NCBI GenBank assembly: GCA_002471275.1
Contig: DKPQ01000025.1
Coordinates: forward strand, 124,001 to 188,000
Source of the DNA: Flammeovirgaceae bacterium UBA7330
GTDB lineage: Bacteria > Bacteroidota > Bacteroidia > Cytophagales > Cyclobacteriaceae
Reading direction: 5' to 3'
Length of the DNA stretch: 64,000 nucleotides
Within the stretch, counting starts at the first letter, position 1; each line of letters opens with the position of its first letter. The notes beneath the pieces are model-generated. The model was not told where the DNA came from. It made no database searches and was given only the letters and a program-made list of their open reading frames with translations. Made by a program: the position numbers and the translations under genes. Shown here piece by piece: positions 26,405 through 35,909 of the stretch.

Positions 26405-27745
26405 ATGGAAGGTTTGATTATGGCAGCTCAGCTACTGCTGGGATTGTCGATATTAGTAGGATTACATGAGTTAGGACACCTTTTGGCGGCTAAGGCCTTT
26501 GGGATGAGAGTCGAAAAATATTCCATCGGATTCCCCCCCAAAATCTGGGGAAAGAAATTTGGAGAAACCGAATATTCTATAGGTGCAATACCTCTTGGAG
26601 GCTTCGTGAAGATCTCCGGAATGATTGATGAGTCACTGGATACCAAATCCATGAACGAAGAGCCGGAACCCTGGGAATTCAGGGCAAAACCAGCCTGGCA
26701 ACGATTGATTGTGATGATGGGTGGAATCATCGTGAATGTGATTACCGGTATAGTGATATTTATTGCGCTCCTGTATATCAATGGTGAATCGTATATCACC
26801 AAAGAAGAATTAAACAAACATGGCATTGAGGCTAATAACCTGGCCAGACAGATCGGTTTACAAACCGGAGACCGCATTGTTGATATCAGCGGTCAGGATT
26901 ATGAGACATTTAGCGATCTTTTTAGTCCGGATGTGATTCTGGGCAGCAATGTTTACTATACTGTACTGAGAGACGGAGAATATCTTAAAGTTGATATACC
27001 CAGTGATTTCCTGGATAAGCTTTCTGACAAGCGTGGTGAGCGTTTTATGGATTATCGGGCACCTTTTGAGGTAGGGCAGGTGCTTGCAGGAAGTAATGCA
27101 GCTGAAGGTGGATTGCAACCTGGAGATAAATTTATTTCTGTAAATGGTGACTCTATCTTTTACTATGATGAGTTTAAGGATAAGATGGAAGCTCTAAGAG
27201 GTCAGGAGTTCACTGCTTTAGTTACCAGACCGATGGATGGTGCTGAAAATCAAATGACAGCGCCACAGCAGCTAACGCTTAAAGTGGATGAGGATGGGTT
27301 GCTTGGATTTCAGGCTCATAAAATCATAGATTACTCTACCCGCCAGTTTGGTATGGGAGTCAGTGTGGTTAAAGGTACGAATGAAGCATTTGGCATCGTG
27401 TGGCAAAATATTCGGGGATTTGGTAAAATCTTCTCTGGCGAAGTATCGGCTTCCAAGTCATTATCAGGACCGATAGGCATCGCACAATTTTTTGGTGGCA
27501 CCTGGGACTGGAATCATTTCTGGAGAATCACCGGATTGCTATCCATGGTATTGGCCTTTATGAATTTTCTGCCTATCCCGGCACTGGATGGAGGTCACGT
27601 GGCTTTCCTTACCTGGGAGATCGTTTCTGGCAGAAAGCCATCGGACAGATTCCTTGAAAATGCGCAGAAAGTAGGCATGGTCCTTTTACTCGGGCTGATG
27701 AGTTATGCCATTTTCAACGATGTGTATAAACTCCTGCCTTTCTAG
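26405..27745 (+). CDS. rseP: RIP site-2 metalloprotease RseP
   Basis: A 446-residue inner-membrane zinc protease that cleaves membrane-embedded substrates such as anti-sigma factors. The zinc motif HELGH lies at residues 21-25 in the first helix, and the third zinc ligand is in the MNFLPIPALDGGH motif near residue 397. Two PDZ-like domains sit between (about 130-310), and the GGFVKISGM beta-loop is present. The start directly follows the dxr stop. The dxr-rseP pairing is common in Bacteroidota. The natural anti-sigma substrate is not in the window. Confidence 0.95.
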   Translation: MEGLIMAAQLLLGLSILVGLHELGHLLAAKAFGMRVEKYSIGFPPKIWGKKFGETEYSIGAIPLGGFVKISGMIDESLDTKSMNEEPEPWEFRAKPAWQRLIVMMGGIIVNVITGIVIFIALLYINGESYITKEELNKHGIEANNLARQIGLQTGDRIVDISGQDYETFSDLFSPDVILGSNVYYTVLRDGEYLKVDIPSDFLDKLSDKRGERFMDYRAPFEVGQVLAGSNAAEGGLQPGDKFISVNGDSIFYYDEFKDKMEALRGQEFTALVTRPMDGAENQMTAPQQLTLKVDEDGLLGFQAHKIIDYSTRQFGMGVSVVKGTNEAFGIVWQNIRGFGKIFSGEVSASKSLSGPIGIAQFFGGTWDWNHFWRITGLLSMVLAFMNFLPIPALDGGHVAFLTWEIVSGRKPSDRFLENAQKVGMVLLLGLMSYAIFNDVYKLLPF

Positions 27746-27749
27746 GCAT

Positions 27750-29747
27750 TTATTCATTGCTATCCGGCACTATCTCCTGATTGGTAGCTACACCAGGTCT
27801 GTAGATTTCGAATTCTACCCGTCTGTTGATTGCTTTGGCTTCTTCGGAATCACCCTGCATGATTGGGCGTGAGCTTCCGTAACCTTCATACGCTACTCGG
27901 TCAGGCCACACCCCGGCGAAATCAACGATATAATTCCTGATATTTCGGGCTCTTTCTTTGGATAGCTGAAGGTTGAATTCGTCAGAGCCATAGGAGTCTG
28001 TATGTCCTGAGATCCTGAGCTTAAATTCCGGATTGTCGTACATGAAATTGACAACTTTATTGAGGTCGGCATACATCTCCGTTTTCAACTCGGCTTTTCC
28101 GTTGTCGAATTCAATGGAGGCAAACTTGACCCTGCTAGCTAATGGCTCAGTTACTTTTCTAAGCTCCATTGGCCCATCCAGGAAAAAGACGTCCTCAATT
28201 CTGAAGAAATCATCACCTTGAATTACTAGAAGATAGTTCCTTTTGTCGATCAGGTTGAATTCAAAACTACCATCCGGCCGGAGAAACTTGGGGGCCACTT
28301 CAATCCCCTCATCCAGGTCGATGATAGACACGATCCCTTTGAATGGCGCCCCGGTGAGAGAGTCAGTCAATGAACCGTATAATAAGGTATTGGCCAATGG
28401 CTGTGCTTCCATAGGTAATGGAAAGGAGTAGATATCCTGTTTTGTCAGATCCCGTGTGATGGATCGGGCATAAAAGAGCAGTTCGGATTTTGAGTCGATG
28501 GTGAAATAGAACTCACTTCCTGCTGCATTCACAAGCGGGCCTATGTTGTAAGGTTCACTCCAGTTTCCACCTACATTGCGGCTCTTGTAGATATCAAATT
28601 CACCAAAATTATAAAGTTGTCCATTAGAGCTAAAATACAGGACATCGTAGACTGGATGATAAAATGGACTAACATCATTGCTTCGCGTGTTGATAACCGG
28701 TCCGGCATTCTGGGCACGTGCCCAGGTTCCATCTTTTTGCTTATAAGTAAAGTAGATGTCAGAAAGCCCAAAGCCGCCCAGTCTGTCAGAAGCAAAAAAC
28801 AGGGTATCCTCTGTATGAGAAAGCGAAGGGTGTGAATCCCAGCTCAGACTGTTCACATTTGTCCCCAGGTTTTTTACGTTGCCCCAGGTGCTGTCTGGTC
28901 GAAGGGTAGCCATGAACAGATCACAATCTCCATAGCAGTCCACACAATCACACCGTCCGAAATAGAGTGTTTTTCCATCTCTGGTCAGTACCGCAGAGCC
29001 TTCATTATACATGGAATTCAGTGCATCCAATGGTTTGGCCTTCTCCCAGGTACCATAATCGTCTTTTCTCGAGTAAAATAAATCTTCATTGTCCTTCCTT
29101 CTCAAGGAAAAATCATCACTATTTCTTTTGGAGGTGAATAGCAGGATATTGTTGTTGATATTCAATGTTGGGCCATAGTCAGCCTTGGCGCTGTTGATGT
29201 TCTGTCCCATATTGAGGAGGATCCCTCTTGGCGGTCTTAATGTATCGATCAGCTTTCGGTATTCTACCAGCTCATAATAGTAATCGAGGGGTACGTATTG
29301 TGCTGCCTCCTGTTCATTGAGTGTGTCATAGTAGAGTTCAATCTCTTTGATATCGATGTCATGGTGGTGATGACGCAACACCAGCCTGTACAATGATTTG
29401 GCCTCGTCAGGATTTCCATAGAGTTCTGTGAGCTTGGCCAGACGCCAAATCATCCGGGTATCCTTATAGAAATTCTGAATGCCAAATCGTTGAACATAAT
29501 CTCTTAGCAATGGATATAATTCTTTCCAATCACCCGCCTTCTCCAGTTCATAGATCTTTTTGAATTTATCAGCATTGTAATAATCACTTACTTTGTTGAT
29601 GTTCTTAAACTGGAAATTATTCAGGATAACCTTCGGCATAAGGGAGTCTGCTTCAAACTGGAAAGCGGCTAGTTGTCCTTTGGTGATGGACATGGTCATC
29701 ACGAGACATAGAAAAAAGCACAGCCTTAAAACACAGTTCATATTCAT
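27750..29747 (-). CDS. OmpA-family protein with PD40 beta-propeller repeats
   Basis: An outer-membrane/periplasmic protein of about 665 residues. A signal peptide (MNMNCVLRLCFFLCLVMTMSITKGQ) is followed by a TPR-like helical part (about 40-140), a WD40-like PD40 propeller (repeats such as SAVLTRDGKTLYFGRCD, DTLFFASDRLGGFGLSDIYF, VLYFSSNGQLYNFGEFDIY), a carboxypeptidase-regulatory-like domain (GSLTDSLTGAPFKGIVSI), and a C-terminal OmpA peptidoglycan-binding domain (RISGHTDSYGSDEFNLQLSK, RRVEFEIYR). The frame extends upstream to 29834, but the signal peptide fixes the start at 29747 (or 29741). Similar proteins accompany type IX secretion and gliding (PorE-like), though the role here is unproven. 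Confidence 0.88.
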   Translation of the reverse strand: MNMNCVLRLCFFLCLVMTMSITKGQLAAFQFEADSLMPKVILNNFQFKNINKVSDYYNADKFKKIYELEKAGDWKELYPLLRDYVQRFGIQNFYKDTRMIWRLAKLTELYGNPDEAKSLYRLVLRHHHHDIDIKEIELYYDTLNEQEAAQYVPLDYYYELVEYRKLIDTLRPPRGILLNMGQNINSAKADYGPTLNINNNILLFTSKRNSDDFSLRRKDNEDLFYSRKDDYGTWEKAKPLDALNSMYNEGSAVLTRDGKTLYFGRCDCVDCYGDCDLFMATLRPDSTWGNVKNLGTNVNSLSWDSHPSLSHTEDTLFFASDRLGGFGLSDIYFTYKQKDGTWARAQNAGPVINTRSNDVSPFYHPVYDVLYFSSNGQLYNFGEFDIYKSRNVGGNWSEPYNIGPLVNAAGSEFYFTIDSKSELLFYARSITRDLTKQDIYSFPLPMEAQPLANTLLYGSLTDSLTGAPFKGIVSIIDLDEGIEVAPKFLRPDGSFEFNLIDKRNYLLVIQGDDFFRIEDVFFLDGPMELRKVTEPLASRVKFASIEFDNGKAELKTEMYADLNKVVNFMYDNPEFKLRISGHTDSYGSDEFNLQLSKERARNIRNYIVDFAGVWPDRVAYEGYGSSRPIMQGDSEEAKAINRRVEFEIYRPGVATNQEIVPDSNE

Positions 29748-29888
29748 GCCGTTTCGACAGGTTCCCTCAAAGATAGTGTGAAAAATAGCATGGTATTCTA
29801 TTTTGGCACACCTATTGGGCTTATAACGTTTCAATATTTAATTCGTACTTTAAAAGGCAAAATCTGCCAAATTGACATAAAAAGCTAT

Positions 29889-32351
29889 ATGGCTGACCAA
29901 AAAAACATAAAATCTTTTCGTTTTACCAAGTCTGATGAAGATTCGGGAGATTTAATTCAGTTAGTTATTGAAGATGACCAGCAAGGTGATGAAGAAGCGT
30001 TGCCAGATAAATTAGGTATACTTCCTATCAGGAATACTGTATTGTTTCCGGGTGTGGTCTTACCTATTACCGTAGGTCGCGAAAAATCTATCAAGCTGAT
30101 CAAGAAAGCCTATAATGGCGACAGGATCATCGGTGTGGTTGCTCAGAAAAACACTGAAACAGAGGAACCCGGCTTCAAAGACATTTATCAGGTAGGTACA
30201 GTAGCTAGAATTCTTAAAATGCTTGTATTGCCAGATGGCAACACTACCGTAATTATACAGGGTAAACACAGGTTTGCGTTGGACAAAGCCATTAAGGAGA
30301 CACCATTCTTAGAAGCGAGCTATAAACTATTGCAGGATGACGAAAATGTTCCTAAAAAGGACATAGCCGTGATCATTCAGTCGCTCAAGGAAGCTGCCAA
30401 CAAAGTATTGAAGTTGAACCCTGAAATCCCCAGAGAAGCTCAGGTAGCACTTGAAAATATTGAAAATCATACTTTTCTGACCCATTTCCTGTCTTCCAAC
30501 GTAAGTGCGGATGTCGCTGATAAGCAGAAGCTCCTTGAGATTGATAATCCCAAGAAAAGAGCGGAGAAACTGCTCAAATTCATGCTAAAAGACATCCAGG
30601 TGCTGGAGCTGAAGCACGAAATAGCCAGTAAGGTCCACTCGGACATAGATCAGCAACAAAGGGATTATTACCTGCGTCAGCAAATGAAGGTGCTGCAGGA
30701 AGAACTGGGACAGGACAGGCCTGATCAGGAGCTGGAGGCACTGAGGAAAAAAGGAGATGAAAAAAGATGGCCTGATGAGGTAAAGAAGCACTTCCTCAAG
30801 GAGCTGGATAAGATCGGGCGTATGAATCCCGCTGCGGCGGAGTATCCTGTTGCCATGAACTATGTAGAGTTGCTGGTCAACCTGCCCTGGGGTGAAGTGA
30901 CAGAGGATAATTTTGACCTTAAACATGCAAAGAAGGTACTCGATAAGGATCACCATGGTCTGGAAAAGGTGAAAGACAGGATTTTGGAATATCTGGCTGT
31001 CAGGAAATTAAAAAATGATCTGAAAGGTCCGATCCTATGTCTTTACGGTCCTCCAGGTGTAGGTAAAACATCCCTGGGAAAGTCGATAGCCAAGGCGCTC
31101 GGCAGAAAATATGTTCGCATGTCCCTGGGAGGATTGCATGATGAAGCAGAGATCAGGGGGCATCGAAAGACTTATATAGGTGCCATGCCGGGTAAAATCA
31201 TTCAGAACATCAATCGGTCCCAGTCTTCCAACCCGGTATTTATCCTGGACGAAATAGATAAGGTGAGCTCTGATTTCAGAGGGGACCCATCATCGGCCTT
31301 GCTTGAGGTACTGGATCCGGAGCAGAATAGCACTTTTAAGGACAATTACCTTGAAGTGGACTATGACCTGTCAAAAGTCCTGTTTATCGCAACAGCAAAT
31401 TCACTGGATACCATCCAGCCACCATTGAGAGATCGGATGGAGATCATTGACATTACCGGTTATACCCAGGAGGAAAAGCTGGAAATCGCCAAACGGCATC
31501 TGATACCTAAACAGCTGAAGGAGCATGGGTTGAAGAAGAAGGATGTTGCCTTTCAGAATAGTGGTGTTAACAAACTGATCAATGATTATACCAGGGAGTC
31601 CGGTGTTCGGAATCTTGAGCGAAAAATTGCTTCAGTCGTAAGAAATGCTGCCAAATCCATTGCGATGGAAGAGGAATACGATGCCAAGATCACTGATAAG
31701 TTGGTGCGCAAGGTCCTCGGGCCTGAGATCTATGATAAAGAGGTTTATGAAGACAACAAGATGCCCGGAGTGGCAACAGGTTTGGCCTGGACGCCTGTAG
31801 GAGGTGAGATCTTATTTATAGAATCAAACCTTAGCAGAGGCAAAGGGAAGCTTACGCTATCCGGTCAACTTGGCGACGTAATGAAGGAATCCGCCATGAC
31901 CGCACTGTCTTATTTGCGATCTAATGCAGAAGCCCTGGGTATCGACTACAGGGTGTTTGAGCACTACGATCTTCATGTTCACGTGCCTGCAGGTGCGATC
32001 CCCAAAGACGGGCCATCGGCAGGTATTGCTATGCTTACCTCACTGGCATCGGTATTTACTCAGCGATTGATCAAAAGTAAGTTAGCGATGACTGGAGAGA
32101 TCACCCTGAGAGGAAAAGTTCTTGCAGTAGGAGGGATCAAAGAAAAAATACTGGCAGCACGAAGGGCAGGAATCAAAGAGATCATCCTTTGCAAAAAGAA
32201 TGAAAAGGACCTGGAAACTATCAATAAAAGCTATATCAAGGATTTAAATATCCATTTCGTAGAAAATGTACAGGAAGTAATAGATTTAGCGTTGTTAGAG
32301 ACCAAAGCCAAAGAGCCTATGGAGTTTATCATCCCGGAAAAGACTGCTTGA
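29889..32351 (+). CDS. lon: ATP-dependent protease Lon
   Basis: A cytoplasmic protease of about 820 residues. The N-terminal LAN substrate domain begins at LGILPIRNTVLFPGVVLP (about residue 43). The AAA+ module carries Walker A GPPGVGKTS and Walker B PVFILDEIDK. The C-terminal protease domain has catalytic Ser in PKDGPSAGIAM and Lys in GGIKEKILAA. The open frame reaches back to 29778, overlapping the divergent OmpA gene, but the ATG at 29889 gives the conserved N-terminus. It is followed by porQ, whose TTG start overlaps the lon stop by 4 bases. Confidence 0.96.
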   Translation: MADQKNIKSFRFTKSDEDSGDLIQLVIEDDQQGDEEALPDKLGILPIRNTVLFPGVVLPITVGREKSIKLIKKAYNGDRIIGVVAQKNTETEEPGFKDIYQVGTVARILKMLVLPDGNTTVIIQGKHRFALDKAIKETPFLEASYKLLQDDENVPKKDIAVIIQSLKEAANKVLKLNPEIPREAQVALENIENHTFLTHFLSSNVSADVADKQKLLEIDNPKKRAEKLLKFMLKDIQVLELKHEIASKVHSDIDQQQRDYYLRQQMKVLQEELGQDRPDQELEALRKKGDEKRWPDEVKKHFLKELDKIGRMNPAAAEYPVAMNYVELLVNLPWGEVTEDNFDLKHAKKVLDKDHHGLEKVKDRILEYLAVRKLKNDLKGPILCLYGPPGVGKTSLGKSIAKALGRKYVRMSLGGLHDEAEIRGHRKTYIGAMPGKIIQNINRSQSSNPVFILDEIDKVSSDFRGDPSSALLEVLDPEQNSTFKDNYLEVDYDLSKVLFIATANSLDTIQPPLRDRMEIIDITGYTQEEKLEIAKRHLIPKQLKEHGLKKKDVAFQNSGVNKLINDYTRESGVRNLERKIASVVRNAAKSIAMEEEYDAKITDKLVRKVLGPEIYDKEVYEDNKMPGVATGLAWTPVGGEILFIESNLSRGKGKLTLSGQLGDVMKESAMTALSYLRSNAEALGIDYRVFEHYDLHVHVPAGAIPKDGPSAGIAMLTSLASVFTQRLIKSKLAMTGEITLRGKVLAVGGIKEKILAARRAGIKEIILCKKNEKDLETINKSYIKDLNIHFVENVQEVIDLALLETKAKEPMEFIIPEKTA

Positions 32352-33337
32352 AGTATTTCCTCCAAATATTAATGTTTTGCTCCAGCCCATTGATGGCGCA
32401 GTTTTCAGGCTATCAAAGCCTGCAATTGCCATCCGGGGCCAGGAATGCAGCATTGGGAGGGAAAGTAGTTTCCCTGTCAGGGGATATCACGCAGTTCATT
32501 CATAATCCGGCCACACTTGATTCATTGGATGATACTGATATAGCACTCAGTTTCAGTCCTTATTTTGCTGGTATTTACCAGTTTTCCGGGCAGTTTTATA
32601 TGCCCATGGAGCAAATTGAAGGATTGGCCATTGGTCTTAGTTATCTCGACTATGGAAATTTTGTGTCTACAGACCCAGGTGGAGCTACCGGTGACTCCTT
32701 CAGGGCATCTGATTATGTAATTACAATTGGGAAAAGCCATCGGATGAGTTCATTTTCGGTTGGGGCGAATCTTAAGATTACTCACAGTGCCATTGAATCT
32801 TATTCATCCACCGCTATTCTTGCAGATATTGGTGGGATGTACCATTATCCAAAAGGAGATTTTAAAATAGGTCTGGTTTTTAAGAATATTGGATTTAGGA
32901 TCAAAGATTATTCCGGATCATCCGTCACTCAATTACCGTTTGATGTACAGATAGGTACTTCTGTAAAACCCCAGCATATGCCAGTCAGGTTTTCAATTAC
33001 TGCGTATAATCTGGTGGAAGAAGATCTTGTATTTAGGCAAAATGAAAATGAAAGCTCCAGGACCGTGAGAGCTTTTGATGACTTTTTCAGGAGGATCAAT
33101 CTTGGAGCGGAGTTTATTTTTTCTAAGAATGTGCATTTTCTGCTGGGATACAATCATTTACGCAGGCAGGAATTATCATTGGAAGAAACAGGAGCAGGAG
33201 CCGGGTTCTCGTATGGTTTGATGATTGGCATTAAGAAGTTTACCTTTCGGTATGCAAGATCGGTGTATCATGCAAGCGGTGGAGCCAATTTTGTTACCAT
33301 TCAAACGAACCTACGCTCATTTAATCAAGTATTATAA
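32348..33337 (+). CDS. porQ: Type IX secretion system protein PorQ
   Basis: A 329-residue outer-membrane beta-barrel protein with a signal peptide (MKYFLQILMFCSSPLMAQ). The mature N-terminus SGYQSLQLPSGARNAALGGK, FIHNPATLDSL, and later YGNFVSTDPGGATGDSF and GAGAGFSYGLMIGIK match the PorQ/PorV-like PorP-associated family. PorQ is needed for maturation and surface attachment of type IX cargo in Bacteroidota. It starts with TTG (32348) overlapping the lon stop. Its own stop directly abuts the hslU start, giving a tight lon-porQ-hslU unit. The presence of porQ implies that the organism has type IX secretion. Confidence 0.88.
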   Translation: MKYFLQILMFCSSPLMAQFSGYQSLQLPSGARNAALGGKVVSLSGDITQFIHNPATLDSLDDTDIALSFSPYFAGIYQFSGQFYMPMEQIEGLAIGLSYLDYGNFVSTDPGGATGDSFRASDYVITIGKSHRMSSFSVGANLKITHSAIESYSSTAILADIGGMYHYPKGDFKIGLVFKNIGFRIKDYSGSSVTQLPFDVQIGTSVKPQHMPVRFSITAYNLVEEDLVFRQNENESSRTVRAFDDFFRRINLGAEFIFSKNVHFLLGYNHLRRQELSLEETGAGAGFSYGLMIGIKKFTFRYARSVYHASGGANFVTIQTNLRSFNQVL

Positions 33338-34726
33338 ATGACTATGAACAAAAATCTGACACCAAAAGCCATTGTTGCTGAACTGGATAAATATATTATC
33401 GGACAGAGTGATGCCAAGCGCAATGTAGCGATAGCGCTGCGGAACCGATGGCGACGTATGAACGTGAAGGAAGAGATCCAGGGTGAGATTGTGCCAAACA
33501 ACATCCTGATGATTGGTGCTACCGGAGTGGGTAAGACAGAGATCGCGCGTAGACTGGCCAAGATCGATGATGCGCCATTCACCAAGGTAGAAGCCTCCAA
33601 GTTTACGGAGGTAGGTTATGTAGGCAGAGATGTGGAGAGCATGGTGAGAGACCTGGTAGAACAGGCCGTAAACATTGTGAAGGTGAGGAAAAAAGAGGAG
33701 GTAAAAGAGCGCGCTTCGGAGATTGTTGAGGGCATCATTCTGGATGCGTTGATACCGCCTTTAAAAGGGACAACCACTACGGTGACCACATTGGATTCGG
33801 AACAGGAACCCAGAAATGACAAAGAGCTGAATGAAAAGACCAGGGAGAAGTTTCGGGAAAAAATACGAAGTGGCGAGCTCGACGACCGCAAGATTGAAAT
33901 TAATGTAAGACAGGCAGCCAACCCGGGCATGGGAATGATTGGTGGTAACATGGATGAAACCTCCATGATCAACCTGCAGGAGATGCTGGGCAATATGCTT
34001 CCCAAGAAAAATAAAAGGAGAAAAGTCACCATCGCTGAGGCTCGAAAAATCCTGATGGAAGAAGAGGCTGCCAAGCTGATTGATATGGATGAGGTGAAAG
34101 AGGAAGCCCTCTCCAAAGCCATGAATACCGGGATTATCTTCATTGATGAGATAGACAAAATCGCGAGTGGGAGTACTTCAGGCGGAGGTAAAGGTCCGGA
34201 TGTGAGTCGAGAAGGTGTTCAACGTGATCTCTTACCGATTGTGGAGGGAAGCTCGGTGATGACAAAATACGGTGTGGTGCAGACAGACCATATTCTGTTT
34301 ATCGCAGCAGGCGCATTTCATGTGAGTAAGCCATCTGATCTGATACCCGAACTACAGGGACGATTCCCGATCAGGGTAGAACTGGATAACCTGTCTAAAG
34401 CTGACTTTTTGAGGATCCTTAAAGAGCCGAAGAATGCACTGACCAAGCAGTACGAGGCTTTGATTGGAGCCGAAGATGTCAAAATTGAATTTCAGGAAGA
34501 GGCGCTCGAAGAGCTTGCCGAGATTGCTTTCCATATCAACGAGGAAGTTGAGAATATTGGAGCAAGAAGGTTACATACTGTGATGAGTCGACTACTCAAC
34601 GAGATCCTTTTTGAAATTCCGGACACCATTGGACCAAATGCCCATGTCGTGATAGATAAGCAGCTCGTTCAGGAGAAATTACACGGGCTTGTAAAAGACA
34701 AAGATCTGAGTCATTATATCTTATAA
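33338..34726 (+). CDS. hslU: HslU, ATPase subunit of the HslVU protease
   Basis: A 462-residue AAA+ unfoldase that feeds substrates to the HslV peptidase. LDKYIIGQSDAKRNVAIALRNRWRRM (residues 15-40), Walker A GATGVGKTE, VEASKFTEVGYVGRDVESMVRDL, Walker B IIFIDEIDKI and the C-terminal DLSHYIL tail that inserts into HslV are all present. The long intermediate domain (about 115-240) is typical. No hslV peptidase gene is adjacent, which is unusual, since hslV and hslU are commonly paired. It may lie elsewhere. Confidence 0.96.
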   Translation: MTMNKNLTPKAIVAELDKYIIGQSDAKRNVAIALRNRWRRMNVKEEIQGEIVPNNILMIGATGVGKTEIARRLAKIDDAPFTKVEASKFTEVGYVGRDVESMVRDLVEQAVNIVKVRKKEEVKERASEIVEGIILDALIPPLKGTTTTVTTLDSEQEPRNDKELNEKTREKFREKIRSGELDDRKIEINVRQAANPGMGMIGGNMDETSMINLQEMLGNMLPKKNKRRKVTIAEARKILMEEEAAKLIDMDEVKEEALSKAMNTGIIFIDEIDKIASGSTSGGGKGPDVSREGVQRDLLPIVEGSSVMTKYGVVQTDHILFIAAGAFHVSKPSDLIPELQGRFPIRVELDNLSKADFLRILKEPKNALTKQYEALIGAEDVKIEFQEEALEELAEIAFHINEEVENIGARRLHTVMSRLLNEILFEIPDTIGPNAHVVIDKQLVQEKLHGLVKDKDLSHYIL

Positions 34727-34736
34727 GACTTAAAAC

Positions 34737-35909
34737 ATGTATTTCGCGGACCGGATCGATTTACTTTCAACAGAAACAGCTTTCAGCGTCTTGGCAAAGG
34801 CGAAAAAACTGGAAGCACAAGGGAAGGATATCATCCACCTGGAGATCGGTCAACCTGATTTTGATACTCCTCAAAATATCAAAGATGCTGCGATTAAAGC
34901 ACTTCAGGAAGGGAAAACGGGGTATTGTCCCACTACCGGAGTTCATGAGTTAAAAGAAACTGTTGCCAAAGAGACGTCAAGGACCAGAAACATTGCTGTA
35001 AACCCGGATCAGGTAGTGATCACACCTGGGGCCAAGCCAATCATGTTTTTTTCCATCCTTGCGCTGGTCAATGAAGGGGACGAGGTCATGTATCCCAATC
35101 CGGGATTTCCGATTTATGAATCGCTCATCCGGTTTGTGAAAGCCAAACCGATTCCCTACCCATTGATAGAGGAGAAGGGATTTAGCTTTGATTCGGATGA
35201 ATTCGTTTCGCTGGTGACTGAGAAGACCCGACTGATCATTCTCAATTCCCCGCAAAACCCAACAGGAGGAATTCTTTCTCAGGAAGATCTTAAGGCGGTT
35301 GCCAGGATTGCCTCGGAGAAAAACATCATGGTTTTGTCTGATGAGATCTATCGAAGACTGATCTATGATAAGACTTTTCATAGCATCTCATCGATTGGTG
35401 ATATGATGGATCGTACTGTCATCCTGGATGGCTTTTCCAAGACGTTTGCCATGACAGGCTGGCGACTGGGATATGGGGTGATGCCTGAGGAATTGGCTAA
35501 GAAAATTGAGTTGCTTCAGGTCAATAGCAACTCCTGTGCACCAACATTTACCCAGTATGGCGGGATAGAAGCCCTGACCGGGGATCAATCAGCCATGGAA
35601 GAAATGGTTGCTTCATTCAAACTACGAAGGGACTTTGTGGTGAAGGGGCTGAATGCCATTGAGGGTATTTCCTGTATCACACCCGAAGGCGCTTTTTATG
35701 CCTTTCCCAATGTGACCAGGCTGAATATCGAGCCGGAAGACTTTGCGGATCTGTTATTGAACGAATATGGTGTTGCGTTGCTTACAGGCTCGTCGTTTGG
35801 GCAATATGGTCAAGGCTACCTGAGGATTTCCTATGCCAACTCCATTGAGAACCTTCAGAAAGGGTTAGACAGGATCCAACAGGCCATCAGGGACCATCGC
35901 CTGTACTAA
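34737..35909 (+). CDS. Class I pyridoxal-phosphate aminotransferase
   Basis: A 390-residue fold-type I PLP enzyme. IHLEIGQPDFDTP near the N-terminus, VVITPGAKPIMFFSI, ILNSPQNPTGG, the DEIYR block and Schiff-base lysine in GFSKTFAMTGWRLGY (about residue 232) are intact. It is distinct from the aminotransferase at 2229-3425 and closer to broad-specificity aspartate/alanine/aromatic aminotransferases; the substrate is not determined. It starts 10 bases after hslU and converges on the enolase paralogue with overlapping stop codons (CTAA, 35906-35909). Confidence 0.92.
   Translation: MYFADRIDLLSTETAFSVLAKAKKLEAQGKDIIHLEIGQPDFDTPQNIKDAAIKALQEGKTGYCPTTGVHELKETVAKETSRTRNIAVNPDQVVITPGAKPIMFFSILALVNEGDEVMYPNPGFPIYESLIRFVKAKPIPYPLIEEKGFSFDSDEFVSLVTEKTRLIILNSPQNPTGGILSQEDLKAVARIASEKNIMVLSDEIYRRLIYDKTFHSISSIGDMMDRTVILDGFSKTFAMTGWRLGYGVMPEELAKKIELLQVNSNSCAPTFTQYGGIEALTGDQSAMEEMVASFKLRRDFVVKGLNAIEGISCITPEGAFYAFPNVTRLNIEPEDFADLLLNEYGVALLTGSSFGQYGQGYLRISYANSIENLQKGLDRIQQAIRDHRLY

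Noticed and set aside
29750..29888. Extended N-terminus of Lon from 29778
   Set aside because: It would overlap the divergent OmpA-family gene, and the 37 extra residues are not part of the family; ATG 29889 fits the usual N-terminus.
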